Of a stretch of 64,000 nt of DNA, positions 44,852 to 53,753 are shown in pieces. Each line of letters begins with the position of its first letter. Position 1 is the first letter of the stretch. Location of the stretch: positions 124,001-188,000 of the forward strand of contig CADBBH010000003.1 of assembly GCA_902792905.1 (NCBI GenBank), written 5' to 3'. The notes below the pieces were generated by a model, which had not been told where the DNA came from, made no database searches, and saw nothing but the letters and a program-made list of their open reading frames with translations. The position numbers and the translations under genes were made by a program. This DNA comes from Oscillospiraceae bacterium. GTDB lineage: Bacteria; Bacillota; Clostridia; Oscillospirales; Acutalibacteraceae.

Positions 44852-45610
44852 ATGAATGATCAGAAGACCCTTGCGTACATTAATCTTTACGCTGTTCTGG
44901 GCGCTCTCGAAAACCTCTGTGAACTTGTTCCCGAGGCCGGTGAAATCCTCACCAACAAAAAGCCGATTTCAATCGGTTTTGAGGTAAAGGGCGGCCCGAG
45001 CGCAACCCTCACCTTCTATCAGGGCAAGTGCAGAATGGAACAGGGATGCAGGAACTGCGACGTAAAACTGCCGTTCAGCTCGTGCGAAAAATTCAACGGC
45101 CTGATTGACGGCACCGTGACACCCATCCCCTCAAAGGGATTCACCCATATCGGATTCCTTCTGAAGGATTTCACAAAGCTCACCGATCTTCTCAATAAGT
45201 ATATGAGACCTTCGGAAGAGGATATGAAGGATCCCGATTTCTACAGAATCAACACAGAACTCACCCTCTATGTTGTCGGCGTTGCCATCGCGCAGGTCGG
45301 CAATAATGACGAGATAGGCAAATTCTCCGCGGATCATATCCCCGACGGCAGCGTCATGATAGAAATCAAGGGCGGTCCGGCGGTTGAAATCATCGCGAAG
45401 AATCACCGCCTGCTCTGCCTCAAAAAGAGACCCGAAAAATACCGCTGCTCAATGGTATTCGATTCCTATGAAACGGCAAACGATCTCTTCAACGGAAATG
45501 TCAACGCCATTGTCTGCATAGGCACCGGCAAAGTTGAGATGCACGGCCTCAACGCCATGCTCGATAACGTAAACCGTATTCTCGACCGCGTCGCGCTCTA
45601 TCTTGGTTAA
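44852..45610 (+). CDS. SCP2-like lipid-carrier-type protein (operon gene 1)
   Basis: 252 residues, no signal peptide or membrane helix. Two similar halves can be traced, each with a GGP strand: FEVKGGPSATLTFYQG (~43-58) with FNGLIDGTVTPIP, and IEIKGGPAVEIIAKN (~170-184) with LFNGNVNAIVCIG. The pattern (beta strands with GGP, FNGxI/V, small-residue ends) matches SCP2 sterol-carrier-like folds that shelter acyl or lipid ligands. Cysteines C61, C66 and C69 form a possible extra site. First gene of the operon, followed after 13 bases by the aminotransferase. Ligand unknown; the fold call is by pattern only. Confidence 0.6.
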   Translation: MNDQKTLAYINLYAVLGALENLCELVPEAGEILTNKKPISIGFEVKGGPSATLTFYQGKCRMEQGCRNCDVKLPFSSCEKFNGLIDGTVTPIPSKGFTHIGFLLKDFTKLTDLLNKYMRPSEEDMKDPDFYRINTELTLYVVGVAIAQVGNNDEIGKFSADHIPDGSVMIEIKGGPAVEIIAKNHRLLCLKKRPEKYRCSMVFDSYETANDLFNGNVNAIVCIGTGKVEMHGLNAMLDNVNRILDRVALYLG

Positions 45611-45623
45611 GGAGGAATTGAAA

Positions 45624-46889
45624 ATGAGTAAAACATTTCCGCTCTATGATGTCACAAAATCAAACGAGATGTATAACAGAGCCGTCAAGGTAATTCCTTC
45701 CGGTGTTTACGGCCATCTCGGCCCCGCAGAAGGTCAGTTTATTCCCGTCAGCCGCTGGCCCAAATTCTCCGAAAAGGCGAAGGGCTCCTATTTCTGGGAT
45801 GTTGACGGCAACAGATATATCGATTATATGTGCGCTTACGGCCCGAACGTTCTCGGCTATAACGATCCCGATGTTGACGCGGCCGCTATCAAGCAGATTG
45901 AAATCGGCAACTGCACAACCTCGCCCGGCAAGATCATGGTTGAATGCGCGGAGCTGCTTGTCGATACAGTCAAGAGCCCCGACTGGGCGTTCTTCGCGAA
46001 AAACGGCAACGATGCCACAATGGGCGCGATTCTCACCGCTAGAGCACATACCCACCGCAAGAAGCTGATTTTCTTCAACGGCTTCTATCACGGTACATCT
46101 CCCTTCGTTCAGAAGGTTGACTATCCCGGAATCACTCCCGAGGATGTTGAAAACAATATCTATGTAAACTGGGATGATATCGAGGGCTTCAAGAAGGTCT
46201 GCGAAGAGAACAAAGGCGAAATCGCCGCTCTTATCGCCCAGCCCTATGATCACGGTAATTTCTACGACAATAAATTCCCCAAAGAGGGTTTCTGGCAGGC
46301 AATCAGAAAGATCTGTACCGATGAAGGAATCGTTCTTATTGTTGACGATGTCCGCGCCGGCTTCCGTCTTGATATTCAGGGCTCCGACCATTATTTCGGA
46401 TTTGAAGCGGATATTCTCTGCTTCTGCAAGGCCCTTGCAAACGGCTATAATATGAGCTGCTTTATGGGCAAGGAATTCCTTATGAGCGCGGCTTCGAGCC
46501 TCTCCTACACCGGCTCCTACTGGATGAGCTCCGTTCCGTTCGCGGCGTGTATCGCCTGCGTCAACAAGCTCAAGAAACTCGACGCTCCGAAGCTCTTCAA
46601 GGAACTCGGCACAAAACTTACCGACGGCTTCAAAGAGGCAGGCAAGGCAAACGGCTTCGATCTTGTCGTTTCCGGCGCCCCCGCTCTCTTCTATCTCAGA
46701 ATTGCAAACGATGACAGCATGATGCTTCATCAGGAGTGGATTGCGGAATGCGTAAACAGAGGTCTCTTCCTCGCTTCGCACCATAACCACTTCATAAACG
46801 CTTCGCTGACCGATGAGGATATCAAGGAATCCATCGAAATCGCAGAGGATGCCTTCCACGCGGTTAAGAAGAATCACCCCGAACTGTAA
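45624..46889 (+). CDS. Class III PLP aminotransferase (glutamate-1-semialdehyde aminomutase-like)
   Basis: 421 residues. Fold-type I, class III: YFWDVDGNRYIDYMCAYGPN, FAKNGNDATMGAILTARAHT, FYHGTSPF, VDDVRAGFR, and the PLP lysine K269 in CFCKALANGYN. It resembles the HemL/omega-aminotransferase group, but no haem-synthesis gene is near, so it is probably a transaminase or aminomutase acting on an aldehyde or ketone made or used by the transketolase pair. AAGGAGG precedes the ATG at 45624; an earlier in-frame ATG at 45603 overlaps the previous gene and lacks a site. Confidence 0.88.
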   Translation: MSKTFPLYDVTKSNEMYNRAVKVIPSGVYGHLGPAEGQFIPVSRWPKFSEKAKGSYFWDVDGNRYIDYMCAYGPNVLGYNDPDVDAAAIKQIEIGNCTTSPGKIMVECAELLVDTVKSPDWAFFAKNGNDATMGAILTARAHTHRKKLIFFNGFYHGTSPFVQKVDYPGITPEDVENNIYVNWDDIEGFKKVCEENKGEIAALIAQPYDHGNFYDNKFPKEGFWQAIRKICTDEGIVLIVDDVRAGFRLDIQGSDHYFGFEADILCFCKALANGYNMSCFMGKEFLMSAASSLSYTGSYWMSSVPFAACIACVNKLKKLDAPKLFKELGTKLTDGFKEAGKANGFDLVVSGAPALFYLRIANDDSMMLHQEWIAECVNRGLFLASHHNHFINASLTDEDIKESIEIAEDAFHAVKKNHPEL

Positions 46890-46925
46890 TTGTGTAATAT
46901 CTGAAAATATAAGGAGGAATTTCCC

Positions 46926-47804
46926 ATGGCATTAACAAAACAGGAATGGCTTGACCTCGAAAAAAAGGTCAATGACCTTCGCCACCTGACCCTTCAGACT
47001 ACTGTCTGGGCGGGCAGCGGCCATCTCGGCGGCGGTATGTCCGTGCTCGACCTTCTCACCGTTCTCTATTATAAGTATCTCAACATCAAGGTTGACGATC
47101 CCAAGTGGGAAGACAGAGACAGATTCATCCTTTCAAAAGGTCATGCAGCCATTGCCTATGCTCCCGTACTCTGCGACAAGGGCTTCAACGATCCCGAAAT
47201 GCTCAAGACCTTCAACCTCTCCGGCTCGAAGATGGGTATGCATCTTGACTCAAACAAGGTTGTTGGCGTTGACGCTTCCACCGGTTCACTCGGCCACGGC
47301 GCGTCAATAGCGGCAGGCACCGCTCTCGCCGCAAGAATTCTCGGCAAATCCTACCTTACTTATATAGTCACCGGTGACGGCGAGCTTGACGAGGGTTCAA
47401 ACTGGGAAGCATTCATGACAATGAATCATTATAAGCTTTCCAACTGCATCGTTTTTGTTGACAGAAACCACAATATGATTGACGGTAACACAGAAGACGT
47501 TATGGCTCTCGAGCCTCTCGCTGATAAATTCGTCGCATTCGGCTTCAACACAGTAACAGTTGACGGCAACAATATCAAAGAACTCTGCTGCGCGATTGAC
47601 GCCGCTATCGAGCGCTCAAAGGAAGCTCAGGCTCCGACCTGCATCATCATGGATACGCTCAAGGGCGCAGGTCTTACCAGCGTTCAGGGCGATTACCATA
47701 CCCACTACATGGCAATCGACGATCCCACTTTCGAGAAATATAATGCGGAACTTGACGCTTACTATGCCGAGCGTGTAGCACGCGTAGAAAAGGAGGCTGA
47801 ATAA
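46926..47804 (+). CDS. Transketolase, N-terminal (TPP pyrophosphate-binding) subunit
   Basis: 292 residues, half the size of a one-chain transketolase. SGHLGGGMSVLDLLTVLYY, the TPP motif GDGELDEGSNWEAFMTMNHY and DRNHNMIDG are present. It needs the partner subunit encoded next. Two-chain transketolases move C2 ketol units between sugars or to other aldehydes. Here the companion genes suggest a specialised rather than a pentose-phosphate role. AAGGAGG precedes the ATG. Confidence 0.93.
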   Translation: MALTKQEWLDLEKKVNDLRHLTLQTTVWAGSGHLGGGMSVLDLLTVLYYKYLNIKVDDPKWEDRDRFILSKGHAAIAYAPVLCDKGFNDPEMLKTFNLSGSKMGMHLDSNKVVGVDASTGSLGHGASIAAGTALAARILGKSYLTYIVTGDGELDEGSNWEAFMTMNHYKLSNCIVFVDRNHNMIDGNTEDVMALEPLADKFVAFGFNTVTVDGNNIKELCCAIDAAIERSKEAQAPTCIIMDTLKGAGLTSVQGDYHTHYMAIDDPTFEKYNAELDAYYAERVARVEKEAE

Positions 47805-47805
47805 T

Positions 47806-48813
47806 ATGGCAGGCGGATTTGTTTATAACGCAATAGACCAGACCGAAGTTGCAACAGCCGAAATTTACGGCAAGGCAATTGCGGATATTATGCTCAACGA
47901 CCCCAAGGTTGTCGCCATCACAGCCGACCTTGCGAAATCAACAAAACTCGGCGACGTTCTTAAAGTCTGCCCCGAAAGAGTTATCAATGTAGGTATAGCT
48001 GAACAGGATATGATGGGCGTTGCCGCAGGTATGGCAAAGGCCGGCATCATCCCCTTTGTTTCGGGATTTTCCGCATTCTGCTCAATGAGAGCGTGTGATC
48101 AGCTTCATACCGATATCTGCTATCAGAAAGCGAATGTTAAAATCGTTGCAACCCATTCGGGCACTTCCTTCGGCCAGGCGGGCTCAACCCACCACGCCAT
48201 CGCGGACCTCGCAATCACACGATCCCTTCCGAATCTCACCGTTATCTGCCCCGCAGACGGTTTTGAGACGGCAAACGCAGTAAACGCGGCTTACAACACC
48301 GAAGGCCCGTTCTATATCAGAATCAACCGCGGTTTCGACCTCGTTCTCTATGATAATATGGATTACGGCTTCGAGGTCGGCAAGGCTGTTACAATCAACG
48401 AGGGCACCGACATCACCGTCATCGCCTGCGGCTCCTGCGTTGCGCAGGCCAAGAAGGCGGCCGAATTCCTCAAGAATGCGGACGGTCTGAGCGTCAGAGT
48501 TCTCAATATGCATACAATCAAACCCATCGATAAAGAAGCTATTCTCAAGGCGGTTCTTGAAACCAGAAGAATCATCACGGTTGAGGATCACCTCACCACC
48601 GGCGGTCTCGGCTCGGCAGTTTCCGAAGTCGTCGTCGAGAGCGGCAAGGCCTGCGCATTCAAGATGCTCGGCCACGAATCCTTCGCAATGATCGGCCTTC
48701 AGGAAGACATCATGGCAGACGCGGGCATCGATGCCAACGGCATTATCGCCTCTGTCCGTGAGGTTATGAAGAAAGACTTCGAAGAAGATAACGACTGGGA
48801 CGACGAATATTGA
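47806..48813 (+). CDS. Transketolase, C-terminal (pyrimidine-binding) subunit
   Basis: 335 residues. Catalytic Glu66 in NVGIAEQDMMG, FVSGFSAFCSMRACDQLHTD, THSGTSFGQAGSTHH, and a C-terminal domain with TVEDHLTTGGLGSAV. Starts one base after the stop of the N-terminal subunit (TAATATGG), so the two are made together. It ends with an unusually acidic tail (DFEEDNDWDDEY). Confidence 0.93.
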   Translation: MAGGFVYNAIDQTEVATAEIYGKAIADIMLNDPKVVAITADLAKSTKLGDVLKVCPERVINVGIAEQDMMGVAAGMAKAGIIPFVSGFSAFCSMRACDQLHTDICYQKANVKIVATHSGTSFGQAGSTHHAIADLAITRSLPNLTVICPADGFETANAVNAAYNTEGPFYIRINRGFDLVLYDNMDYGFEVGKAVTINEGTDITVIACGSCVAQAKKAAEFLKNADGLSVRVLNMHTIKPIDKEAILKAVLETRRIITVEDHLTTGGLGSAVSEVVVESGKACAFKMLGHESFAMIGLQEDIMADAGIDANGIIASVREVMKKDFEEDNDWDDEY

Positions 48814-48847
48814 TATTTCGTAATCCCGATACGAAAGGATGATTTAT

Positions 48848-49660
48848 ATGGCTTCAAGAGATGATATGTTTACCAATAAACTGTTTCTCTGCGGCGCTCT
48901 TCCTCTTATGAAAACGATTGCAACGGATGTTCCCGACCTCGCCAAAAAGTTCGCGAATACCCACGCGGTTGTTCAGATAAGCGCGGATGACCCCGACGCT
49001 CCCGACGGCAAGTATGCCACGCATTTCATCATTAATTCGGGCGAATGGGTAGTTCACGCGGATAAGGTGAGCGACAAAGAGCATACGGATATTGAGCTTG
49101 AATTCAAGAGCGTGGAGCAGATGAACGCCTTCTTCAAGGGCACAATCGGTCCAAAGACTCTTCCGAAAATGCACGGAATTGCAAAGAAACCCGGCGTATT
49201 TCTTTCCTTCATGATGGTGCTGCTCAAGATGAGCTCACTCCTGACCGCGAAAGAGGCGCCCGAGGATGAAGATACCCAGCGTCTTATGGTCAAGTGCTTC
49301 TTCTATCTGCTCACGAGCGGTATCAGCACCCTGAACAAGCAGGGTCACGATGAGGTTCACGAGTGGACGCTTAAAAGCCCCGACAGAGTCTATGCTCTCG
49401 CTGTTGAGAACCACCCCGAGGTTTCGGCGTTCATCAGAATCAAAGCGGGCCATTCCAAGGCCGGCAGAGGCGAATACAAGAGAGCTATGCCTTTCTTCAC
49501 CCTGCGCTTCGATTCTTTCAAGAGTGCGCTCGGCACCCTTCTCGGCACAGACGATATGCTTGACGCAACCAAGAACGGCAGAATCGTAATGGACGGCGGC
49601 CCCGAATTCGGTGCTCAGTTCGGCGGATTCCTGCTCACCGTCGGCGGTTACGTTCAGTAA
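48848..49660 (+). CDS. SCP2-like lipid-carrier-type protein (operon gene 5)
   Basis: 270 residues, soluble, no signal peptide. Contains THFIINSGEWVVHADKVSD and TDIELEFKSVEQMNAFFKGTIGPKTLPKM, an SCP2-like core, followed by a helical segment (~125-170) and a second strand-rich part with GGPEFGAQFGGFLLTVG at the end. It is related in design to the first gene of the operon but clearly divergent. Start at 48848 has AAAGG ten bases upstream. Terminator at 49699. Function unknown. Confidence 0.55.
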   Translation: MASRDDMFTNKLFLCGALPLMKTIATDVPDLAKKFANTHAVVQISADDPDAPDGKYATHFIINSGEWVVHADKVSDKEHTDIELEFKSVEQMNAFFKGTIGPKTLPKMHGIAKKPGVFLSFMMVLLKMSSLLTAKEAPEDEDTQRLMVKCFFYLLTSGISTLNKQGHDEVHEWTLKSPDRVYALAVENHPEVSAFIRIKAGHSKAGRGEYKRAMPFFTLRFDSFKSALGTLLGTDDMLDATKNGRIVMDGGPEFGAQFGGFLLTVGGYVQ

Positions 49661-49698
49661 TGACTTTATAACCCGTGGGGTTGAATAAATGCGGCAAA

Positions 49699-49728
49699 GC
49701 CCTCTCCGTAACCGGAGAGGGCAATTTT
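49699..49728 (+). terminator. Terminator of the SCP2/transketolase operon
   Basis: GCCCTCTCCG pairs with CGGAGAGGGC around TAAC, followed by AATTTTTA. Confidence 0.8.
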
Positions 49729-49740
49729 TATAAACCGAAA

Positions 49741-49786
49741 AATCTATTAAAAAGATCAGGAGCCCTGCTGAAAAGCAGGGCTCTGA
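49741..49786 (-). terminator. Terminator at the end of the ylmH 3' untranslated region
   Basis: Minus strand AGCCCTGC pairs with GCAGGGCT, extended by flanking pairs, followed by TCTTTTTAATAG. Confidence 0.7.
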
Positions 49787-49870
49787 CCATGGGGTTGAAT
49801 TGAGGAGGGGTATTGCTTGGACTTCGGGAGTTGCGGCTCTCCCTGAGTCCGTTTATATAGTAACCGATAC
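49787..49870 (-). ncRNA. Structured 3' UTR or small RNA candidate with an anti-Shine-Dalgarno-like C-rich stretch
   Basis: On the minus strand, a hairpin GGACT/AGTCC with inner GGGAG/CTCCC (49819-49850) is followed by unpaired CCCCTCCTC (complement of 49802-49810) and then the terminator at 49741-49786. No protein reading is convincing. It could be the 3' end of the ylmH message or a separate small RNA. No promoter of its own was found. Confidence 0.35.
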
Positions 49871-49944
49871 TTATTAAGCCGATATGAACAAAAATTAAAA
49901 GATTAGCAGACAATTTGTGAATTCGTTTTTTGAAAAAAGGAGAG

Positions 49945-50748
49945 TTATTTCACCGTAAATCTTATAATATTAACGATATCCCTGCCTTTTTTGCTTTTGC
50001 CGGGGAGGGCGGAGATTATTATTCTGCCTTTGTGGCGAAGAGAAATCTTATCACCCTCGCCGATTCTCTTATCGGGTTTTTCGCATTCAATATCATTCAG
50101 AAAAACGAGGCCCTTTGAAATTGCCTCGCAGGCGTTTTCACGTGAAATGCCGAAGCCGTTCCTGACGATGCTGTCAAGGCGCGGAGATGAAACCGTAAAC
50201 GAATCGGGCACGCCCTCGCTTTTTACGACGTTTTCGATGTTCCACGGTTCAAGAATCTTGATATTCAGCGTGCCTCTGCCTGCGGATGTCAGGTTTTCGG
50301 AAATATATGCACCCATTGTTTTCAAAACTGCAATATGGCAGCCGTCCTTTGAAACCATGATGTCGCCGGTCATATCGCGGTTGATTCCGAGACTCATGAG
50401 CGCGCCGAGATAGTCCCTGTGGGTAAGTTCCTTTGAGAATTTATCCTTTTTGATTTCCAGGATTGAAACCGGGCAGTCGTCCGGCGAATTCTCAAAGAAT
50501 TCCGACAACGATGAACAGTCTACCGCCTCGACGTATTCGGGCAGATATACCGCTATACTGCGCTCCGCTTCCTCAAACCCGCCGTAGAACAATCGCCTGA
50601 CACCGTATGGCAGTCGCATGCCTGCAGCGAGGGATTTTTCGTGCATATCAAGGAATTTGGATGAGGTTATCATCTGATTCGAGGCACACTGCTCTGCCTT
50701 TTCACCCAGAAACGATGTCAGTATTCTGTCTTCAGGTGTCATTTTCAT
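49945..50748 (-). CDS. ylmH: YlmH-family S4-domain RNA-binding protein
   Basis: 267 residues. The N-terminal and middle parts follow the YlmH layout (RLPYGVRRLFYGGFEEAERSI, THRDYLGALMSLGINRDMTGDI). The C-terminal S4 domain (~185-250) reads SPRLDSIVRNGFGISRENAC and GDKISLRHKGRI. YlmH homologues bind the ribosome/nascent tRNA complex and rescue stalled translation. The start overlaps the upstream gene by 17 bases; the ATG two codons later (50742) is an equally good start. A 3' UTR of ~150 bases follows. Confidence 0.9.
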   Translation of the reverse strand: MKMTPEDRILTSFLGEKAEQCASNQMITSSKFLDMHEKSLAAGMRLPYGVRRLFYGGFEEAERSIAVYLPEYVEAVDCSSLSEFFENSPDDCPVSILEIKKDKFSKELTHRDYLGALMSLGINRDMTGDIMVSKDGCHIAVLKTMGAYISENLTSAGRGTLNIKILEPWNIENVVKSEGVPDSFTVSSPRLDSIVRNGFGISRENACEAISKGLVFLNDIECEKPDKRIGEGDKISLRHKGRIIISALPGKSKKGRDIVNIIRFTVK

Positions 50749-51235
50749 AAACTTTCAGGATTTCTCCGACATACATTTTATGCATATCTCCGCCCGCATA
50801 CATGCTGCTTATTGACGGGTCGATAAAACCGGCCGCCTCAATTTCCTGCGAGCCGACAACCCTGCAGACCAGCGTATATTTTGCCTCGGCGTAGGTTACC
50901 GCACCGTCTGTAAATACGGGCGTGAATCCGGATTCGGCGGTTTTGTCGGTATCTCTGCCGCTCTTAGCGCCGTAAATTCTGCCGAGAACACCCTTATATT
51001 TTTCATCAAAAAATGAAAGCGTAAAAGGTTTGCCGTTTTCAAGAAATTCATAGGTGTATCTTGAGTGCCGGATGAATATGAACGCCGCGTCCTTGTTCCA
51101 GATTTCCCCGAGAGCACCCCAGCTGACGGTCATCGAATTGAATTTCTCTTCATCTCCTGCGGTTACAAGCCCCCAGCAATCATTGATAAGCTCCACCGCG
51201 CTTGTTTTTATATCCCTGATGTTAATTTCTTTCAT
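50732..51235 (-). CDS. Flavin-reductase-like FMN-binding split-barrel protein
   Basis: 167 residues. The region CWGLVTAGDEEKFNSMTVSWG and FIRHSRYTYEFLENGKPFTLSF match flavin-reductase-like split barrels that bind FMN non-covalently. A role in small-molecule reduction is expected but the substrate is unknown. GGGAGGT precedes the ATG. It is co-transcribed with ylmH by overlap. Confidence 0.85.
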   Translation of the reverse strand: MKEINIRDIKTSAVELINDCWGLVTAGDEEKFNSMTVSWGALGEIWNKDAAFIFIRHSRYTYEFLENGKPFTLSFFDEKYKGVLGRIYGAKSGRDTDKTAESGFTPVFTDGAVTYAEAKYTLVCRVVGSQEIEAAGFIDPSISSMYAGGDMHKMYVGEILKVYENDT

Positions 51236-51309
51236 GGTTTTACCTCCCGGATTGATAGATTAATTATAATGCTTTTTTCAAAAAAAATAAAGGGATAATT
51301 TCAAAACTA

Positions 51310-51338
51310 TTGACTTTATTATTATGTTATGATAAATT
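51310..51338 (+). promoter_or_regulatory. Promoter of the amino-acid ABC transporter operon
   Basis: TTGACT (51310-51315), 17-base spacer, TAAATT (51333-51338). Confidence 0.65.
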
Positions 51339-51374
51339 TTAATAGCAGTTAATTTAAATATCGGAGGGTTATTT

Positions 51375-52223
51375 ATGAAAAAAAGAATAATTGCACTCGT
51401 CCTGGCAACGCTTATCGCCGCTCTTACCTTCGGCCTCGCAGGTTGCGGCTCAAAGACCGATGACGGCAACACCACTGCGGCGCCCGACGCTTCAACTCCC
51501 GCTGGCACAACTGAAACCAAGACATTCACAATGGGTATCGATCCCGAGTATCCCCCGTTCAGCTATCTCGGCAAAGACGGCGAATATACCGGCTTTGATG
51601 TTGAAGTCTGCAAAGCGGTCTGTGACAAACTCGGTTGGGAATTCAAAGTGTTCGCGGTCAACTGGGATGAGAAACTCGTTCAGCTCGATTCAAACGAATG
51701 CGACTGCGTATGGTCGGGTATGACAATTCTCGATTCCATGAAGGAAGCGGGCTATGTTATTTCAAGACCTTATTTTGACAATGAGCAGGTTCTTCTTGTA
51801 AAAGAGGGCAGCGGCTTTGCTTCATCCAAAGATCTCGCGGGCAAAGCAGTAGCGGTTCAGCTCGGAACTTCCGGCGAATCCCTTCTCAATGAAGACCTCA
51901 AGGATCTTGCCGATACCTTCAGCGAAGTTGTTACCTGTGACAGCTTCCTCAAATGCTTCACCGAGCTTGAGGGCAACGCTGTTGATGCTGTATTCGTTGA
52001 CAGACCTGTTGCGGACAGCTATGTAGCTGAGCACGAAGGATTTGTCATTATCGACGAGGATCTCGGCGCCGAGCAGTACGGTATTGCATTCCGTTCGGGC
52101 GATAGAGCACTCTGCGCAGAGGTTGAAGGAGCTATTGACGCTCTCGTTGCAGACGGCACTTATGCGAAGATTGCGGCAAAGTATGAAGATATTGATGCCG
52201 GAAACCTTCTTTTCCTCAAATAA
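51375..52223 (+). CDS. Amino-acid ABC transporter substrate-binding lipoprotein
   Basis: 282 residues. Lipoprotein signal with lipobox FGLAGC (Cys24), a Thr/Ala/Asp-rich linker, then a family 3 solute-binding domain (FTMGIDPEYPPFSYLGKDGEYTGFD is split across strands; WSGMTILDSMKEA; VQLGTSGESLL). This group binds polar amino acids, cystine, Glu/Gln or basic amino acids. The ligand cannot be fixed. A hairpin between this gene and the permease likely makes the binding protein more abundant than the membrane parts. Confidence 0.93.
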   Translation: MKKRIIALVLATLIAALTFGLAGCGSKTDDGNTTAAPDASTPAGTTETKTFTMGIDPEYPPFSYLGKDGEYTGFDVEVCKAVCDKLGWEFKVFAVNWDEKLVQLDSNECDCVWSGMTILDSMKEAGYVISRPYFDNEQVLLVKEGSGFASSKDLAGKAVAVQLGTSGESLLNEDLKDLADTFSEVVTCDSFLKCFTELEGNAVDAVFVDRPVADSYVAEHEGFVIIDEDLGAEQYGIAFRSGDRALCAEVEGAIDALVADGTYAKIAAKYEDIDAGNLLFLK

Positions 52224-52245
52224 AATCAAACCGCAATGCCTGAAT

Positions 52246-52278
52246 CCTGAAGGCGCAGAAATGTGCCTTCGGGTTTTT
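52246..52278 (+). terminator. Intercistronic attenuator after the binding-protein gene
   Basis: CCTGAAGGC pairs with GCCTTCGGG, followed by TTTTTG. It probably permits partial read-through into the permease gene. Confidence 0.75.
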
Positions 52279-52334
52279 GATTGAAACATAACAAAACAGT
52301 CTTTCCAATAATCCGTTTAAGGAAGAAAAACTAT

Positions 52335-52985
52335 ATGACCTTAATGACAATAATCACGAAAATGGCTGTCGGTCTCGAAAAAACCTGCGCCATTTTCTTC
52401 CTGACACTGCTTTTTGCGATTCCTCTCGGAATGATTGTTGCTTTACTGCGCGGCAGCAAAATCAAGATTGTTTCGTGGATAGCAAAAGCATACATATCCG
52501 TTCTGCGCGGCACCCCGCTTATGCTTCAGCTGATAGCGGTCACCTACGGACCCTATTATCTTTTCGGCATCAGCATTTCAAGAAACAAGCTCATCCCCGT
52601 TGTTATTGCCTTCGCAATAAACTACGCGGCGTATTTTGCCGAGATTTACCGAAGCGGCATTGAATCAATGCCCGTCGGCCAGTACGAGGCGGCGCAGGTG
52701 CTCGGTTACAGCAGAATTCAGACATTTTTCAAGATAATTCTGCCCCAGGTTATCCGCAGAATTCTGCCGAGCGTCACAAACGAAATCGTCACCCTCGTCA
52801 AGGATACTTCTATGGCGTTTACCGTTTCATATCAGGAGATGTTTACCATCGGTAAGCAGATTGCGAATTCGCAGACGAGTTTCGTGCCGTTTATTGTTGC
52901 GGGCGTATTCTATTATGTATTCAACGCGATAGTCGGCTTTGTTATGGGCAGGGTCGAAAAGCGTATGAATTATTATAAGATGTAA
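52335..52985 (+). CDS. Amino-acid ABC transporter permease
   Basis: 216 residues with about five membrane helices. The HisMQ-family cytoplasmic loop EIYRSGIESMPVGQYEAAQVLG contacts the ATPase (EAA motif). Start at 52335 is set by AAGGAAG. Upstream in-frame ATGs run into the attenuator. A single permease implies a homodimeric pore. Confidence 0.93.
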   Translation: MTLMTIITKMAVGLEKTCAIFFLTLLFAIPLGMIVALLRGSKIKIVSWIAKAYISVLRGTPLMLQLIAVTYGPYYLFGISISRNKLIPVVIAFAINYAAYFAEIYRSGIESMPVGQYEAAQVLGYSRIQTFFKIILPQVIRRILPSVTNEIVTLVKDTSMAFTVSYQEMFTIGKQIANSQTSFVPFIVAGVFYYVFNAIVGFVMGRVEKRMNYYKM

Positions 52986-52997
52986 GGGGGAGCGGCT

Positions 52998-53753
52998 ATG
53001 AGTATTCTTAAAATGACAAATATTCAGAAGTCCTTCGGCGACAATCACGTGCTGAAAGATATCTCCCTGCATGTTGACAAGGGTGAAGTTGTCTCAATTA
53101 TCGGCCCCTCGGGCTCGGGCAAATCGACCCTTCTGCGCTGCGCAACTTTTCTTGAAACGATTGACTCGGGAACTATAACATATGACGGAAAAAACGCTGC
53201 CGAAATGAGAAACGGCAGATGCGTTTATGCCAAAAAGCTCAATGATTTCCGTCACATTTTCGGTTTGGTCTTTCAGAATTTCAATCTTTTCCCGCACTAT
53301 ACGGTGCTCAAGAATATGATGGATGCTCCCGTCTCTGTTATGAAGCGCGACAAAAACGAGGTCAGAGAGGAATGCCTTGCCCTGCTTCGCAAGATGGGTC
53401 TCGAGGATAAGGCGGATTCTTACCCCGGATTGCTCTCCGGCGGTCAGCAACAGCGTGTTTCAATAGTCCGCGCTCTTGCGATGAATCCCGAAATTCTCTT
53501 CTTTGACGAGCCGACATCGGCGCTCGATCCCGAGCTTACGGGCGAAGTGCTCAAGGTTATAAAACAGCTTGCCGAGGAGAAAATGACAATGGTTATTGTC
53601 ACTCACGAGATGGCCTTTGCCCGCGCCGTTTCAGACAGGGTAATCTTTATGGACGGCGGTCTGATAGTCGAGCAGGGAGACCCCGAGGAGGTCTTCGGCA
53701 ATACGCAGAGCGAAAGAATGAAGCAGTTCCTTCAGAATTATAATAAAGTATGA
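52998..53753 (+). CDS. Amino-acid ABC transporter ATP-binding protein (GlnQ/HisP type)
   Basis: 251 residues. Walker [15 protein letters not shown]-loop [13 protein letters not shown], signature [12 protein letters not shown], Walker [15 protein letters not shown] and the H-loop VTHEM are all intact. It powers import by the preceding permease. It overlaps the racemase gene by 4 bases. Confidence 0.95.
   Translation: MSILKMTNIQKSFGDNHVLKDISLHVDKGEVVSIIGPSGSGKSTLLRCATFLETIDSGTITYDGKNAAEMRNGRCVYAKKLNDFRHIFGLVFQNFNLFPHYTVLKNMMDAPVSVMKRDKNEVREECLALLRKMGLEDKADSYPGLLSGGQQQRVSIVRALAMNPEILFFDEPTSALDPELTGEVLKVIKQLAEEKMTMVIVTHEMAFARAVSDRVIFMDGGLIVEQGDPEEVFGNTQSERMKQFLQNYNKV

Noticed and set aside
45660-46877. 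A 405-codon open frame antisense to the aminotransferase gene
   Set aside because: It mirrors the codon pattern of the well-supported plus-strand gene, has no ribosome site and makes a protein with no family features.
45624-46889. HemL (glutamate-1-semialdehyde aminomutase) in tetrapyrrole synthesis
   Set aside because: No hem gene is near, and the operon context is transketolase and SCP2-like proteins.
46926-48813. Sulfo-transketolase (sulfoquinovose) pathway for the split transketolase
   Set aside because: None of the other expected genes (sulfosugar isomerase, sulfolactaldehyde reductase, exporter) is present, and the aminotransferase and SCP2-like genes do not fit.
49801-49860. A 15-codon peptide on the plus strand (GAGGAGGGG then TTG at 49813)
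   Set aside because: It lies just after a strong terminator with no promoter seen, and the same bases fit a structured minus-strand RNA better.
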